Assembly: GCA_030613605.1 (NCBI GenBank)
Contig: JAUWLO010000002.1
Coordinates: forward strand, 1-35,688
Length of the DNA stretch: 35,688 bases
Origin: Gammaproteobacteria bacterium
Lineage (GTDB): Bacteria; Pseudomonadota; Gammaproteobacteria; SZUA-152
Direction: 5' to 3'
Shown here: positions 1-6,874 of the stretch, piece by piece
Numbering within the stretch: the stretch's first letter is position 1
Layout of the letters: each line of letters begins with the position of its first letter
The notes under the pieces: model-generated
Told to the model about the DNA's origin: nothing
The model's database searches: none
What the model saw: the letters and a program-made list of their open reading frames with translations, nothing else
Made by a program: the position numbers and the translations under genes

Positions 1-21
1 GCTCCGTATTTCAATCGACGA

Positions 22-27
22 AGTATA
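22..27 (-). promoter_or_regulatory. Possible -10 element of a leftward gyrB promoter
   Basis: Read on the minus strand this is TATACT, a good sigma-70 -10 hexamer. It lies just left of the recF stop and points out of the window, where gyrB would be expected after recF. I see no convincing -35 at 16-18 bases upstream. The remaining bases of 1-84 show nothing else. Confidence 0.25.
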
Positions 28-84
28 CCATTTTTTGCTGCATAAAAGCTTAAAACAAAGCCAAAACAGGGCCTTAAATGGCTA

Positions 85-1158
85 TTAATCCAGCGTTTGA
101 ACCCTGCCCTGTTCCACGTGAAACACCCCGGCCTGGGAAAAATTTGCACCCTCAAACAGAGCTTTTTCGGTACCCGTCACAAAAATTTGGGCGCCCGTAT
201 TTTCCAGGGCATCCAGCAGCGCCTTGCGTTTATCAGAATCCAGCTCAGCGGGTAAATCGTCCACCAGTATCACTGTAGACGTGTCCTGTGATGCCATTTG
301 CTGGCATTGGGCCAGTACCAGGGTAGCCACCAGGAGTTTCTGTTGTCCGCGTGACAGGACATCACGCGCATCCTGGCTGCCAACCCGTAAGCGCATATCT
401 GCCCGGTGGGGTCCAAACTGGGTAAAACCTCTCTCTCTGTCGGAACCGTACTGTGCCGCCAGATAGTCCGGATAACACAAACCCTCTCGCCAGCCTCGTT
501 GATAAGTAACATCAACTTCGGGCAGGCCTTCAAAACCGTTTATTTTTTGCCCAATGAACACCTTTAAAGTTTCCAGATACTGGCTTCTGGCCCGATCAAG
601 GTTTTCTGCAGCTGCTGCGAGTTCAAAATCCCACTGTTTGATGGCCTTTTGGGACCACCGATCTCGTAGCGCAGCATTACGTTGCGCCAGAGCACGGCGG
701 AATGTCCGCCATATTGAACCAAATGCAGGTTCCACGTGAAACACGCCCCAGTCCATGAATTTTCGTCGGTATTCAGGGCCTTCTTCAACCAGACGATGTA
801 ATCCCGGTTCTAAAAGCGCTATGGGCTGTAGTTCTGTTAATTCTGAAAGGCTGTGTATAGGCTTGCCGGACAACCGTATCTGGCTACCCTTGTGGCTGCG
901 TTGCATACCAACAGTATGCTCTCTGCCTTTTTGCGTGATTTTGCCAACAACAGTGCATGCTTCACTATCCACCTGGATGAGTTTGTTGGTTTTATGGTTG
1001 CGGAATGATTTACCTCGACCGAGGCAATGAATGGCTTCAAGAAGACTGGTTTTACCACTGCCATTGTCGCCAAGGATGAAATTGAAGCCTTCCCTGGGTT
1101 CAATACTAACGTCGTTGAGATTTCTGAGTCCGTTAACCTCTAGCTTCAGAATGGCCAT
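85..1158 (-). CDS. recF: DNA replication and repair protein RecF
   Basis: RecF is an SMC-like ATPase that binds gapped DNA and, with RecO and RecR, helps load RecA at stalled forks. The 357-residue protein has the same length as the E. coli homologue. It has a Walker A motif GDNGSGKT at about residues 30-37, the ABC-type signature LSRGQQK near residue 268, and a Walker B segment VILVDDLPAELD near residue 296. The ATG start gives the typical N-terminus MAILKLEVNGLRNL. It lies 24 bases after dnaN on the same strand, so a dnaA-dnaN-recF transcription unit is likely. Unusually, two 14-16 bp parS sequences fall inside the frame and encode VFHVE twice, at about residues 139-143 and near the C-terminus. 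Identification is secure. Confidence 0.97.
   Translation of the reverse strand: MAILKLEVNGLRNLNDVSIEPREGFNFILGDNGSGKTSLLEAIHCLGRGKSFRNHKTNKLIQVDSEACTVVGKITQKGREHTVGMQRSHKGSQIRLSGKPIHSLSELTELQPIALLEPGLHRLVEEGPEYRRKFMDWGVFHVEPAFGSIWRTFRRALAQRNAALRDRWSQKAIKQWDFELAAAAENLDRARSQYLETLKVFIGQKINGFEGLPEVDVTYQRGWREGLCYPDYLAAQYGSDRERGFTQFGPHRADMRLRVGSQDARDVLSRGQQKLLVATLVLAQCQQMASQDTSTVILVDDLPAELDSDKRKALLDALENTGAQIFVTGTEKALFEGANFSQAGVFHVEQGRVQTLD
110..125. promoter_or_regulatory. parS site 1 (ParB binding), inside recF
   Basis: The sequence TGTTCCACGTGAAACA fits the published consensus tGTTNCACGTGAAACa at every fixed position. parS sites are bound by ParB and nucleate the origin segregation complex and SMC loading. 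They typically cluster near oriC, as here, about 2.2 kb from the candidate origin. It overlaps codons near the 3' end of recF. Confidence 0.85.
728..743. promoter_or_regulatory. parS site 2 (ParB binding), inside recF
   Basis: The sequence GGTTCCACGTGAAACA contains the full 14-bp core GTTCCACGTGAAAC and differs from site 1 only in the first flanking base. It has the same orientation as site 1 and starts 618 bp from it. Two near-identical 16-mers within one gene close to the origin are unlikely to be chance. No other CACGTG in the window has the parS flanks. Confidence 0.82.
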
Positions 1159-1182
1159 TGGCCTGCCGTATTCGTCCTGATA

Positions 1183-2289
1183 CTACAGCCGCATAGGCAT
1201 AATAACGTAGGTACAGCTCTGGTCTTCCTGTGGATGTACCACACAACTGCTATTGGCATCCCCCAGTTCAAGCACCACCGTATCTTCCGTTACCGCACCG
1301 AGGGCATCCAGCAGATAGCTAACATTAAAGCCAATTTCTAACTCGGAACCCTCGTAATTAACTTCAATATCTTCTTCGGCCTCTTCCATTTCCGGGTTAT
1401 TGGCCTGGGCCTGCAATAAATTATTTTGCAACCGAAGGCGTATGCCGCGGTATTTTTCGTTGGATAAAATGGACGTACGCACCATGGCCTGTCGAATGGT
1501 TTCACGATTTGCAATAACCGTTTTGTCTGAATCTTTGGGAATGACCCTCTCATAATCAGGAAAGCGACCATCAATTAATTTTGAGGTAAATACAAAGTCG
1601 TTGAGGCTGATTTTTATGTGATTACTGCTAACCTGAACTTCAACCGCTTCTTCGCTGTCATCCAGCAATTTTACCAATTCCATGATTCCCTTACGTGGCA
1701 CGATCAATTGAATGGTTTCATCCGGGTGGACATCGCAATCGTAGGAACATAACGCCAGCCGATGCCCATCGGTGGCAACAGATTTAATCGTTCCGTCACT
1801 GATTTCAAGCAATAGGCCATTGAGATAATAACGAACATCTTGCTGTGCCATAGCAAAGCTGGTTTTTTCAATGAGTCGCTTTAAGGCCTTCTGAGGAAGA
1901 CTGAATGTAAACTGGGTATTAATTTCTTCAAGTCCAGGAAAATCAGATACCGGTAGTGTTGCAAGATTAAATCGACTTTTTCCTGAGCGAACTGTGACGC
2001 GTTGTTTCTCGTCATCCAGTAGGATGGTTAGTTCGGCATTATCGGGTAGTGCACGACAAATATCGGCAAATTTTCTTGCCGGAATGGTGATATCACCGTC
2101 CTCAGCAGATTCCAGTGACGTTTTAGCAACCATTTCAACTTCCAGATCAGTCGTTGTCATGGACAGGATTTTATTTTTTACAACCACCAAAATATTGGAT
2201 AACACCGGTAATGTTTGTCGACGTTCAACGACACCCACAATGGTTTGAAGTGGTTTAAGAATATCTTCCCTTTTGATAGAAAATTTCAT
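1183..2289 (-). CDS. dnaN: DNA polymerase III beta subunit (sliding clamp)
   Basis: The beta clamp is a ring-shaped homodimer that encircles DNA and tethers polymerase III and many repair enzymes. The sequence aligns with remembered E. coli DnaN throughout: N-terminal MKFSIKREDILKPLQ, central QDVRYYLNGLLLE and ATDGHRLALCS, FTSKLIDGRFPDYERVIP, and the clamp C-terminus YVIMPMRL. I chose the ATG at 2289 (368 residues) over an in-frame ATG four codons upstream at 2301. The internal start gives the family N-terminus, and a GGGA ribosome-binding element lies about 6 bases before it. The gene lies between the candidate oriC and recF on the dnaA strand. Confidence 0.96.
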   Translation of the reverse strand: MKFSIKREDILKPLQTIVGVVERRQTLPVLSNILVVVKNKILSMTTTDLEVEMVAKTSLESAEDGDITIPARKFADICRALPDNAELTILLDDEKQRVTVRSGKSRFNLATLPVSDFPGLEEINTQFTFSLPQKALKRLIEKTSFAMAQQDVRYYLNGLLLEISDGTIKSVATDGHRLALCSYDCDVHPDETIQLIVPRKGIMELVKLLDDSEEAVEVQVSSNHIKISLNDFVFTSKLIDGRFPDYERVIPKDSDKTVIANRETIRQAMVRTSILSNEKYRGIRLRLQNNLLQAQANNPEMEEAEEDIEVNYEGSELEIGFNVSYLLDALGAVTEDTVVLELGDANSSCVVHPQEDQSCTYVIMPMRL

Positions 2290-2366
2290 TTTATGTCCCA
2301 TGTTCTCTATTTAATTAAATATATAAATAATAACTTATTATTATTATTATTAGGGTTACACACATC

Positions 2367-2375
2367 TGTGGATAA
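2367..2375 (-). promoter_or_regulatory. DnaA box (perfect)
   Basis: TGTGGATAA on the plus strand, which is TTATCCACA on the minus strand, the perfect R1-type DnaA box. It lies about 15 bases from the AT-rich tract in the dnaA-dnaN gap. Confidence 0.8.
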
Positions 2376-2454
2376 CACATTTTTTATGTTATATTTCAAT
2401 ATGTTATCTAGTATAATAAAAGCTTTATAAGCCTTGTAAAATACTGGATTAAAC

Positions 2455-2474
2455 TGTTGATAAAATGTGAATAA
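2455..2474 (-). promoter_or_regulatory. Tandem pair of DnaA boxes
   Basis: TGTTGATAA (2455-2463, one mismatch to TGTGGATAA) and TGTGAATAA (2466-2474, fitting the relaxed TTATNCACA consensus) are direct repeats. They start 11 bp apart, about one helical turn, which suits cooperative DnaA binding. Confidence 0.65.
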
Positions 2475-2500
2475 CTCCCTGTTTTATGGTTTAGAAGCGT

Positions 2501-2509
2501 TTATCCACA
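2501..2509 (+). promoter_or_regulatory. DnaA box (perfect)
   Basis: TTATCCACA on the plus strand, opposite in orientation to the other boxes in this gap. It lies on the dnaA-proximal side of the candidate origin. Confidence 0.8.
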
Positions 2510-2588
2510 ATTTATTCATATTAAACTGACACCTTTTTAACACCTTTACAGGCTCTTTTTTAGTCCATTTTACTGGCGTTCATATGTC

Positions 2589-3935
2589 TTAGCTGGACAA
2601 TGTTCTCATGAGGTTTGAGTAATCTTCCATGATACGTGGCTCACTAATTTTAAGTTCTTCAATTTTACGGCAGGCGTGTAACACCGTTGTGTGATCTCTG
2701 CCGCCAAAAGCATCACCAATTTCTGGCAGGCTATGGTTAGTCAGCTCTTTGGCTATCGACATGGCTATTTGCCGGGGTCTGGTAATTGAACGTGTGCGTT
2801 TTTTTGATAATAAATCAGATACTCGAATCTTAAAATATTCTGCCACAGTTTTCTGAATATTTTCGATTGTGACAAGTTTGTCATGCAATGCAATTAAATC
2901 TTTTAGAGCCAGTTTGGTAAATTCTACGGTAATGGGTTGTCCGGTGAAATTGGCGTTGGCTGTCACACGTCGCAAAGCCCCCTCAAGCTCCCGGATATTG
3001 GAGCGAATACGATTGGCAATAAAGAAAGCGACCTCCTGGGGTAATTCAACACCCAGCTGGTTGGCTTTGGACATGAGGATAGCGACACGTGTTTCAAGCT
3101 CTGGTGGCTCAATGGCCATGGCCAGGCCCCAGCCAAGACGTGATTTTAGTCGTTCATCAAGCCCAGAAACCTCTTTTGCATAACGATCGCAGGTCAGAAT
3201 GATTTGTTGATGACCTTCAAGTAGGGAATTGAATGTATGAAAAAACTCTTCCTGAGAGCGTTCTTTGCCGGCAAAGAACTGAATATCGTCGATTAACAAA
3301 GCGTTAACAGAGCGGTAATAGCGCTTAAATTCATCAATAGTATTGGTACGTAAGCCTTTTACCATATCCTGCACAAAACGTTCCGAGTGCAGGTAAACAA
3401 CCTTTGCGGTTGGGTCTCTCTCAACAATCATATTACCCACGGCATGCATCAGGTGAGTTTTGCCCAAACCGACGCCACCATAGATAAATAATGGGTTGTA
3501 GGCACCGCCGGGATTTTCACCTACCTGAATGGCAGCGGCTCTTGCGAGCTGATTGGATTTACCCTCGACAAAATTATCAAAGGTTGCATTGGTGTTTAGG
3601 CCACTATTGTGAGTAACGCTGCTAGTGACGTCCCTGCTGCGCCGGACTTCTCGTACAGAAGATTGATTGAGGGTGTTTGCCTGGTTGATGGGGCTGGATG
3701 CGCCAATTTCGAGTTTTACAGTCAGTTGAGGGTCTTTATGGCCAATTTCCTCAATAACCTCGTTGATTCTGGCCAGTAGACGACTATTTACCCAGTCCAG
3801 CACAAATTGATTGGGTGCCAACAGGCGCAGCACGGACCCATCCTCTATAGCCTGTAATGGGCGGATCCAGGTATTGAACTGTTGAATGGTGAGTTCAGTT
3901 TCAAGGCGATCAAGACATTGTTGCCACATTGACAA
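2589..3935 (-). CDS. dnaA: Chromosomal replication initiator protein DnaA
   Basis: DnaA is the AAA+ initiator that binds DnaA boxes, melts oriC and loads DnaB. Numbering from the ATG at 3929 (446 residues), domain I opens WQQCLDRLE. A short variable linker (about 80-115) is followed by Walker A GGVGLGKT (151-158), Walker B LLIDDI (211-216), and the domain IV DNA-binding signature GGRDHTTVLHA (409-419). I place the start at the TTG at 3935 (448 residues, MSMWQQC), because GGGGA lies 6 bases before it and other DnaA proteins begin MSxxLWQQC. The ATG at 3929 is two codons in, and a longer frame from 3989 adds an unrelated N-terminus. The promoter at 3998-4026 and the DnaA box at 4059-4067 suggest autoregulation. 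Confidence 0.95.
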   Translation of the reverse strand: MSMWQQCLDRLETELTIQQFNTWIRPLQAIEDGSVLRLLAPNQFVLDWVNSRLLARINEVIEEIGHKDPQLTVKLEIGASSPINQANTLNQSSVREVRRSRDVTSSVTHNSGLNTNATFDNFVEGKSNQLARAAAIQVGENPGGAYNPLFIYGGVGLGKTHLMHAVGNMIVERDPTAKVVYLHSERFVQDMVKGLRTNTIDEFKRYYRSVNALLIDDIQFFAGKERSQEEFFHTFNSLLEGHQQIILTCDRYAKEVSGLDERLKSRLGWGLAMAIEPPELETRVAILMSKANQLGVELPQEVAFFIANRIRSNIRELEGALRRVTANANFTGQPITVEFTKLALKDLIALHDKLVTIENIQKTVAEYFKIRVSDLLSKKRTRSITRPRQIAMSIAKELTNHSLPEIGDAFGGRDHTTVLHACRKIEELKISEPRIMEDYSNLMRTLSS

Positions 3936-3997
3936 AGGAATTCCCCAAAAACAGTAATATTGACAACTCTGAGGGCATATAATGGCCAAGCTGACCT

Positions 3998-4026
3998 ATA
4001 ATAGGTGTCCAAAGCAGAGATGTGAA
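3998..4026 (-). promoter_or_regulatory. Predicted dnaA promoter
   Basis: On the minus strand TTCACA (-35, at 4021-4026), a 17-base spacer and TATTAT (-10, at 3998-4003) form a good sigma-70 promoter. It would give a leader of about 55 bases to the dnaA start. The perfect DnaA box at 4059-4067 lies about 33 bp upstream of the -35. Confidence 0.55.
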
Positions 4027-4058
4027 AAGAGCACCGAGTCTACCCCTGCCAGAAAAAG

Positions 4059-4067
4059 TTATCCACA
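4059..4067 (+). promoter_or_regulatory. DnaA box between the divergent dnaA and rpmH promoters
   Basis: Perfect TTATCCACA. A degenerate inverted copy (CGTGGACAA, two mismatches) follows at 4070-4078. The position between two divergent promoters fits DnaA feedback on its own gene. In Pseudomonas this gap also contains origin sequences, but a single perfect box is thin evidence for that here. Confidence 0.7.
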
Positions 4068-4111
4068 CCCGTGGACAAATATTTTTTACAGCAGTGAATC
4101 CATCTAATAGC

Positions 4112-4141
4112 TTGACATGCTGGGCTTTTTCGCAGTATTCT
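4112..4141 (+). promoter_or_regulatory. Predicted rpmH promoter
   Basis: A perfect -35 TTGACA (4112-4117), an 18-base spacer and TATTCT (4136-4141) make a strong sigma-70 promoter. It gives about a 55-base leader to rpmH and probably drives the rpmH-rnpA-yidD-yidC unit. Confidence 0.6.
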
Positions 4142-4203
4142 GCGCCGCTTTTTACCAGTTTCGGTAACCGTTTGGTGACCGACATAACAAGACGGACAGT
4201 ACA

Positions 4204-4338
4204 ATGAAAAGAACATTCCAACCCAGCAATCTTCGCCGTAGTCGCACCCATGGTTTTCGGGCGCGTATGTCTACTAAAGCCGGCCGTAGAATTATTAATG
4301 CTCGTCGTGCAAAAGGCCGCAAACGCCTTTCTGCATAA
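4204..4338 (+). CDS. rpmH: 50S ribosomal protein L34
   Basis: L34 is a small, very basic protein of the large ribosomal subunit. The 44-codon frame begins MKRTFQPSNLRR and continues HGFRARMSTKAGR, then RRAKGRKRLSA at the end. It matches the family nearly residue for residue (46 residues in E. coli). It is short, lies between the strong promoter at 4112 and rnpA, and diverges from dnaA, which is the standard bacterial arrangement. The C-terminus stops at RLSA, one or two residues shorter than the enteric protein. Identification is secure. Confidence 0.97.
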   Translation: MKRTFQPSNLRRSRTHGFRARMSTKAGRRIINARRAKGRKRLSA

Positions 4339-4468
4339 AAAAGATGTCATAAGCAAAGCCAGTTCAACAAATCGTTTATCGATTATAAAAGTGTATATTT
4401 TCACCGCTTTTTGAGAGTAACCCTGGTTGGTTCTTAGAGGACATGAAAAGATCGTCCTACAGGTAGCT

Positions 4469-4852
4469 GTGAATTCAGAGTTGACCACGGTATTGAATAA
4501 GGAAGGATTTACATTCCCACGTCATATTCGGCTTCTAAGCAGCCGTGACTTTCAGGCCGTGTTTCGTGACAAATCCAGCCGCTCATCCGATCAAAGATGG
4601 ACTTTGCTGGTTCGCCCCAACAAGCTTGAAGATGCCCGGCTTGGGTTGGCGATTAGCAAGCGTGTATTGAAACATGCGGTTGATCGAAATCGAATTAAAC
4701 GCATAGTGCGTGAAAGTTTTCGATACCATCAACAAGAATTGTGTGGTCTGGATATTGTTGTAATGTGCAGAGATGAAGTTAAGCAGATGACAAACGAAGA
4801 TCTATTTGATTCACTCAATAAACATTGGCGACGAGTAAGCAACCATGCGTAA
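4469..4852 (+). CDS. rnpA: Ribonuclease P protein component
   Basis: RnpA is the basic protein subunit of RNase P; it helps the catalytic RNA trim 5' leaders from pre-tRNA. The diagnostic RNR motif is clear in DRNRIKRIVRESFR, preceded by RLGLAISKRVLKHAV and an N-terminal FPRHIRLLSSRDFQAVF. I chose the GTG at 4469 (127 residues) because an AGG lies 5 bases upstream and the length is close to E. coli's 119. A TTG at 4427 would add 14 residues unlike the family, and a TTG at 4493 lacks a ribosome-binding site. A 7-codon frame (4443-4466) with a GAGG element ends just before the GTG and might couple translation. The 3' end overlaps yidD by 8 bases. Confidence 0.93.
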   Translation: MNSELTTVLNKEGFTFPRHIRLLSSRDFQAVFRDKSSRSSDQRWTLLVRPNKLEDARLGLAISKRVLKHAVDRNRIKRIVRESFRYHQQELCGLDIVVMCRDEVKQMTNEDLFDSLNKHWRRVSNHA

Positions 4853-5099
4853 AATTTTGGTTTTATTCATTCGTGCTTACCAATATTTGATCAGTCCACT
4901 ACTTGGTCCACATTGCCGTTTTTATCCGACATGCTCCAGTTATGCCCAGACAGCCATAGAGTGTCATGGCGTTATCCGAGGTGGCTGGCTTTCGTTGCGA
5001 CGTATATGTCGTTGCCATCCCTGGCATGTTGGTGGTGAAGACCCGGTTCCTGAGGTTGATGGTGGACGTAAACATAATTGTCGATCGTGCGACGGCTAA
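4845..5099 (+). CDS. yidD: Membrane protein insertion efficiency factor YidD
   Basis: YidD is a small, peripheral inner-membrane protein that assists YidC-dependent insertion. The 84-residue protein has the family core IRAYQYLISPLLGPHCRFYPTCS followed by Y-A-A-I-E spacing and GGWLSLRRICRCHPWHVGGEDPVP. Its cysteines (FYPTCSSY, RICRCHPW) are typical. It overlaps rnpA and precedes yidC, as in most Gammaproteobacteria, so translational coupling is likely. The short tail after DPVPE contains two further cysteines of no obvious meaning. Confidence 0.95.
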   Translation: MRKILVLFIRAYQYLISPLLGPHCRFYPTCSSYAQTAIECHGVIRGGWLSLRRICRCHPWHVGGEDPVPEVDGGRKHNCRSCDG

Positions 5100-5137
5100 T
5101 TTAACTATATAACCTTTAATTTTAAGTAAAAATAATA

Positions 5138-6853
5138 ATGGATAATCAAAAACTCATTCTGTTTATAGCCTTGTCTCTGGTTATTCTAATGATATTCAGC
5201 GCCTGGGAGGAACAATCCCAGGAGTTTCAGGAGCAACAGACCAGGTCTGAAATGGTATCCAACCTGCCCGCGGACATACCGTCTACCAACGTAAGCGCAA
5301 ATGAACCCAATATCCAGGCTCCCAATGCAGCGGATGTTCCCAATGTTCCCCAAAATGCATCTGTTGCGAAACCTGCAGAAGGTGTGAAAGCAACATCAGG
5401 AAATACGATGGGTGTTGTTTCGCTTGGGAAGCAGCTTTTTGTGCAAACCGATAGTCTGCATGTTGAAATTAATACGGCGGGTGGTGAAATTACTCGCGTG
5501 AGTTTACCTACCTACCCTGTTGCATTAGATAAACCAGACGAGCCTTTTCAGTTATTGAATAATCGGTTGCCTAATGTTTTTGTTGCACAATCAGGATTGC
5601 TGGCCTCTCAGGGTTCGGCGCCTGATCACCATGCCATGTTTAACGCAGACAAAACCGAATACCAACTTGCTGATGGCGAAGACGAGCTTAAGGTGCGTTT
5701 GTTCTGGACTGGCGAGGATGGCCTTAAGGTTATAAAGACTTATACCTTCGAGCGTGGCAGTTTTGTCATCAATCTGGATGTTGAGGTTCAAAACACAACT
5801 CGGCAGATCTGGAAAGGTCGGGTTTATCGTCAGTTCCAACGAACTGAAATGGCACGTGAATCGTATTTTATCTACACCTATACCGGTGGTGTTGTCTCGA
5901 GCAGCTGGGATCCTTATGAAAAAGTTGAATTCGGTGACATGGCAGACTGGAAGCCGGAGCAAAGTTACAACAAGGGCGGCTGGGTGGCCATGTTGCAACA
6001 TTATTTCCTGAGTGCCTGGATACCGGCCACCGATGAAGCTAACCATTTTTACACCAAAGCCCTGGCCGATGGTCGCTTCATGTTGGGTTTGTCCAGTGAA
6101 GAACGCAGCGTTGTACCCGGTAGCAGCATCAATTTTGCGACCAAGTTATACGCGGGCCCCAAAGATCAGCTTCGTCTGGAAGAGATTGAACCTAATTTGC
6201 GGTTGACCGTTGACTACGGTGTGCTGGATATTCTATCCAAGCCCCTGTTCTGGTTAATGTCCAAGATTCAAAGTTATGTCGGCAACTGGGGTCTGGCGAT
6301 TATTGCCATTACCATCCTTATTAAGATGATTTTCTTTCCTTTGTCTGCCGCAAGTTACAAAAGCATGGCCAACATGCGCCGTTTGTCGCCAAAGCTAAAA
6401 GCTCTTAAAGAGCGTTATGGTGATGACCGCCAAAAGATGAGCCAAGCCATGATGAAGATTTACAAGGAAGAGAAAATTAATCCTTTGGGCGGCTGTTTGC
6501 CCATTCTGGTGCAAATCCCTGTGTTTATCGCCCTGTACTGGGTTTTACTGGAAAGCGTGGAAATGCGTCAGGCGCCGTTCTACCTGTGGATAGACGATTT
6601 ATCGCATAAAGACCCCTATTACGTATTGCCGTTATTAATGGGCATAAGCATGTTCGTGCAACAAAAATTGAATCCACCGCCGATGGATCCGGTACAGCAA
6701 AAAGTGATGCAGGCACTGCCATTTATTTTTACGGCGTTTTTCGCCTTTTTCCCGGCTGGTCTGGTGCTTTACTGGGTGGTGAACAACCTTTTGTCGATTT
6801 CCCAGCAGTGGTATATCACCAAAAAAATTGAAGATCAGGCCGGTAAGGCTTGA
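5138..6853 (+). CDS. yidC: Membrane protein insertase YidC
   Basis: YidC inserts and folds inner-membrane proteins, alone or with SecYEG. The 571-residue protein has the Gram-negative layout: an N-terminal transmembrane helix (about 5-22), a low-complexity linker rich in Asn, Pro and Ala (about 35-90), the large periplasmic P1 domain (about 100-350), then five C-terminal helices with NPLGGCLPILVQIPVFIALYW and FPAGLVLYWVVNN. The position equivalent to the conserved hydrophilic-groove arginine (R366 in E. coli, from memory) is lysine 396 here, a conservative change. The ATG at 5138 has no obvious Shine-Dalgarno sequence. It ends 21 bases before mnmE. Confidence 0.97.
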   Translation: MDNQKLILFIALSLVILMIFSAWEEQSQEFQEQQTRSEMVSNLPADIPSTNVSANEPNIQAPNAADVPNVPQNASVAKPAEGVKATSGNTMGVVSLGKQLFVQTDSLHVEINTAGGEITRVSLPTYPVALDKPDEPFQLLNNRLPNVFVAQSGLLASQGSAPDHHAMFNADKTEYQLADGEDELKVRLFWTGEDGLKVIKTYTFERGSFVINLDVEVQNTTRQIWKGRVYRQFQRTEMARESYFIYTYTGGVVSSSWDPYEKVEFGDMADWKPEQSYNKGGWVAMLQHYFLSAWIPATDEANHFYTKALADGRFMLGLSSEERSVVPGSSINFATKLYAGPKDQLRLEEIEPNLRLTVDYGVLDILSKPLFWLMSKIQSYVGNWGLAIIAITILIKMIFFPLSAASYKSMANMRRLSPKLKALKERYGDDRQKMSQAMMKIYKEEKINPLGGCLPILVQIPVFIALYWVLLESVEMRQAPFYLWIDDLSHKDPYYVLPLLMGISMFVQQKLNPPPMDPVQQKVMQALPFIFTAFFAFFPAGLVLYWVVNNLLSISQQWYITKKIEDQAGKA

Positions 6854-6874
6854 TCTTATCCCTCCTGGCGGCGA

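Larger units (their letters stand above)
2302..2588. other. oriC: Candidate chromosomal replication origin (oriC), dnaA-dnaN intergenic region
   Basis: This gap holds an almost pure A/T tract (about 2311-2352, including a run of TTA triplets) that could serve as the DNA unwinding element. It also carries four DnaA boxes: perfect ones at 2367-2375 and 2501-2509, and two close matches at 2455-2463 and 2466-2474. The dnaA-dnaN gap is a common origin location in bacteria. No GATC was seen here, so Dam/SeqA control of the enterobacterial type looks unlikely. The rpmH-dnaA gap carries only one perfect box and is the weaker candidate. Confidence 0.72.

Noticed and set aside
3086..3091. Other CACGTG cores (also at 5853-5858, 20647-20652 and 22298-22303) as further parS sites
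   Set aside because: None has the GTTNC/GAAAC flanks; they match only the six-base palindrome.
3989..3989. Longer DnaA starting at 3989 with extra N-terminal residues
   Set aside because: The added cysteine- and aromatic-rich residues do not match DnaA, and the frame would begin on top of the predicted promoter.
3910..4488. A 192-codon minus-strand frame across rpmH and its upstream gap
   Set aside because: It lies opposite the certain rpmH gene and the divergent promoters, and looks like noise.
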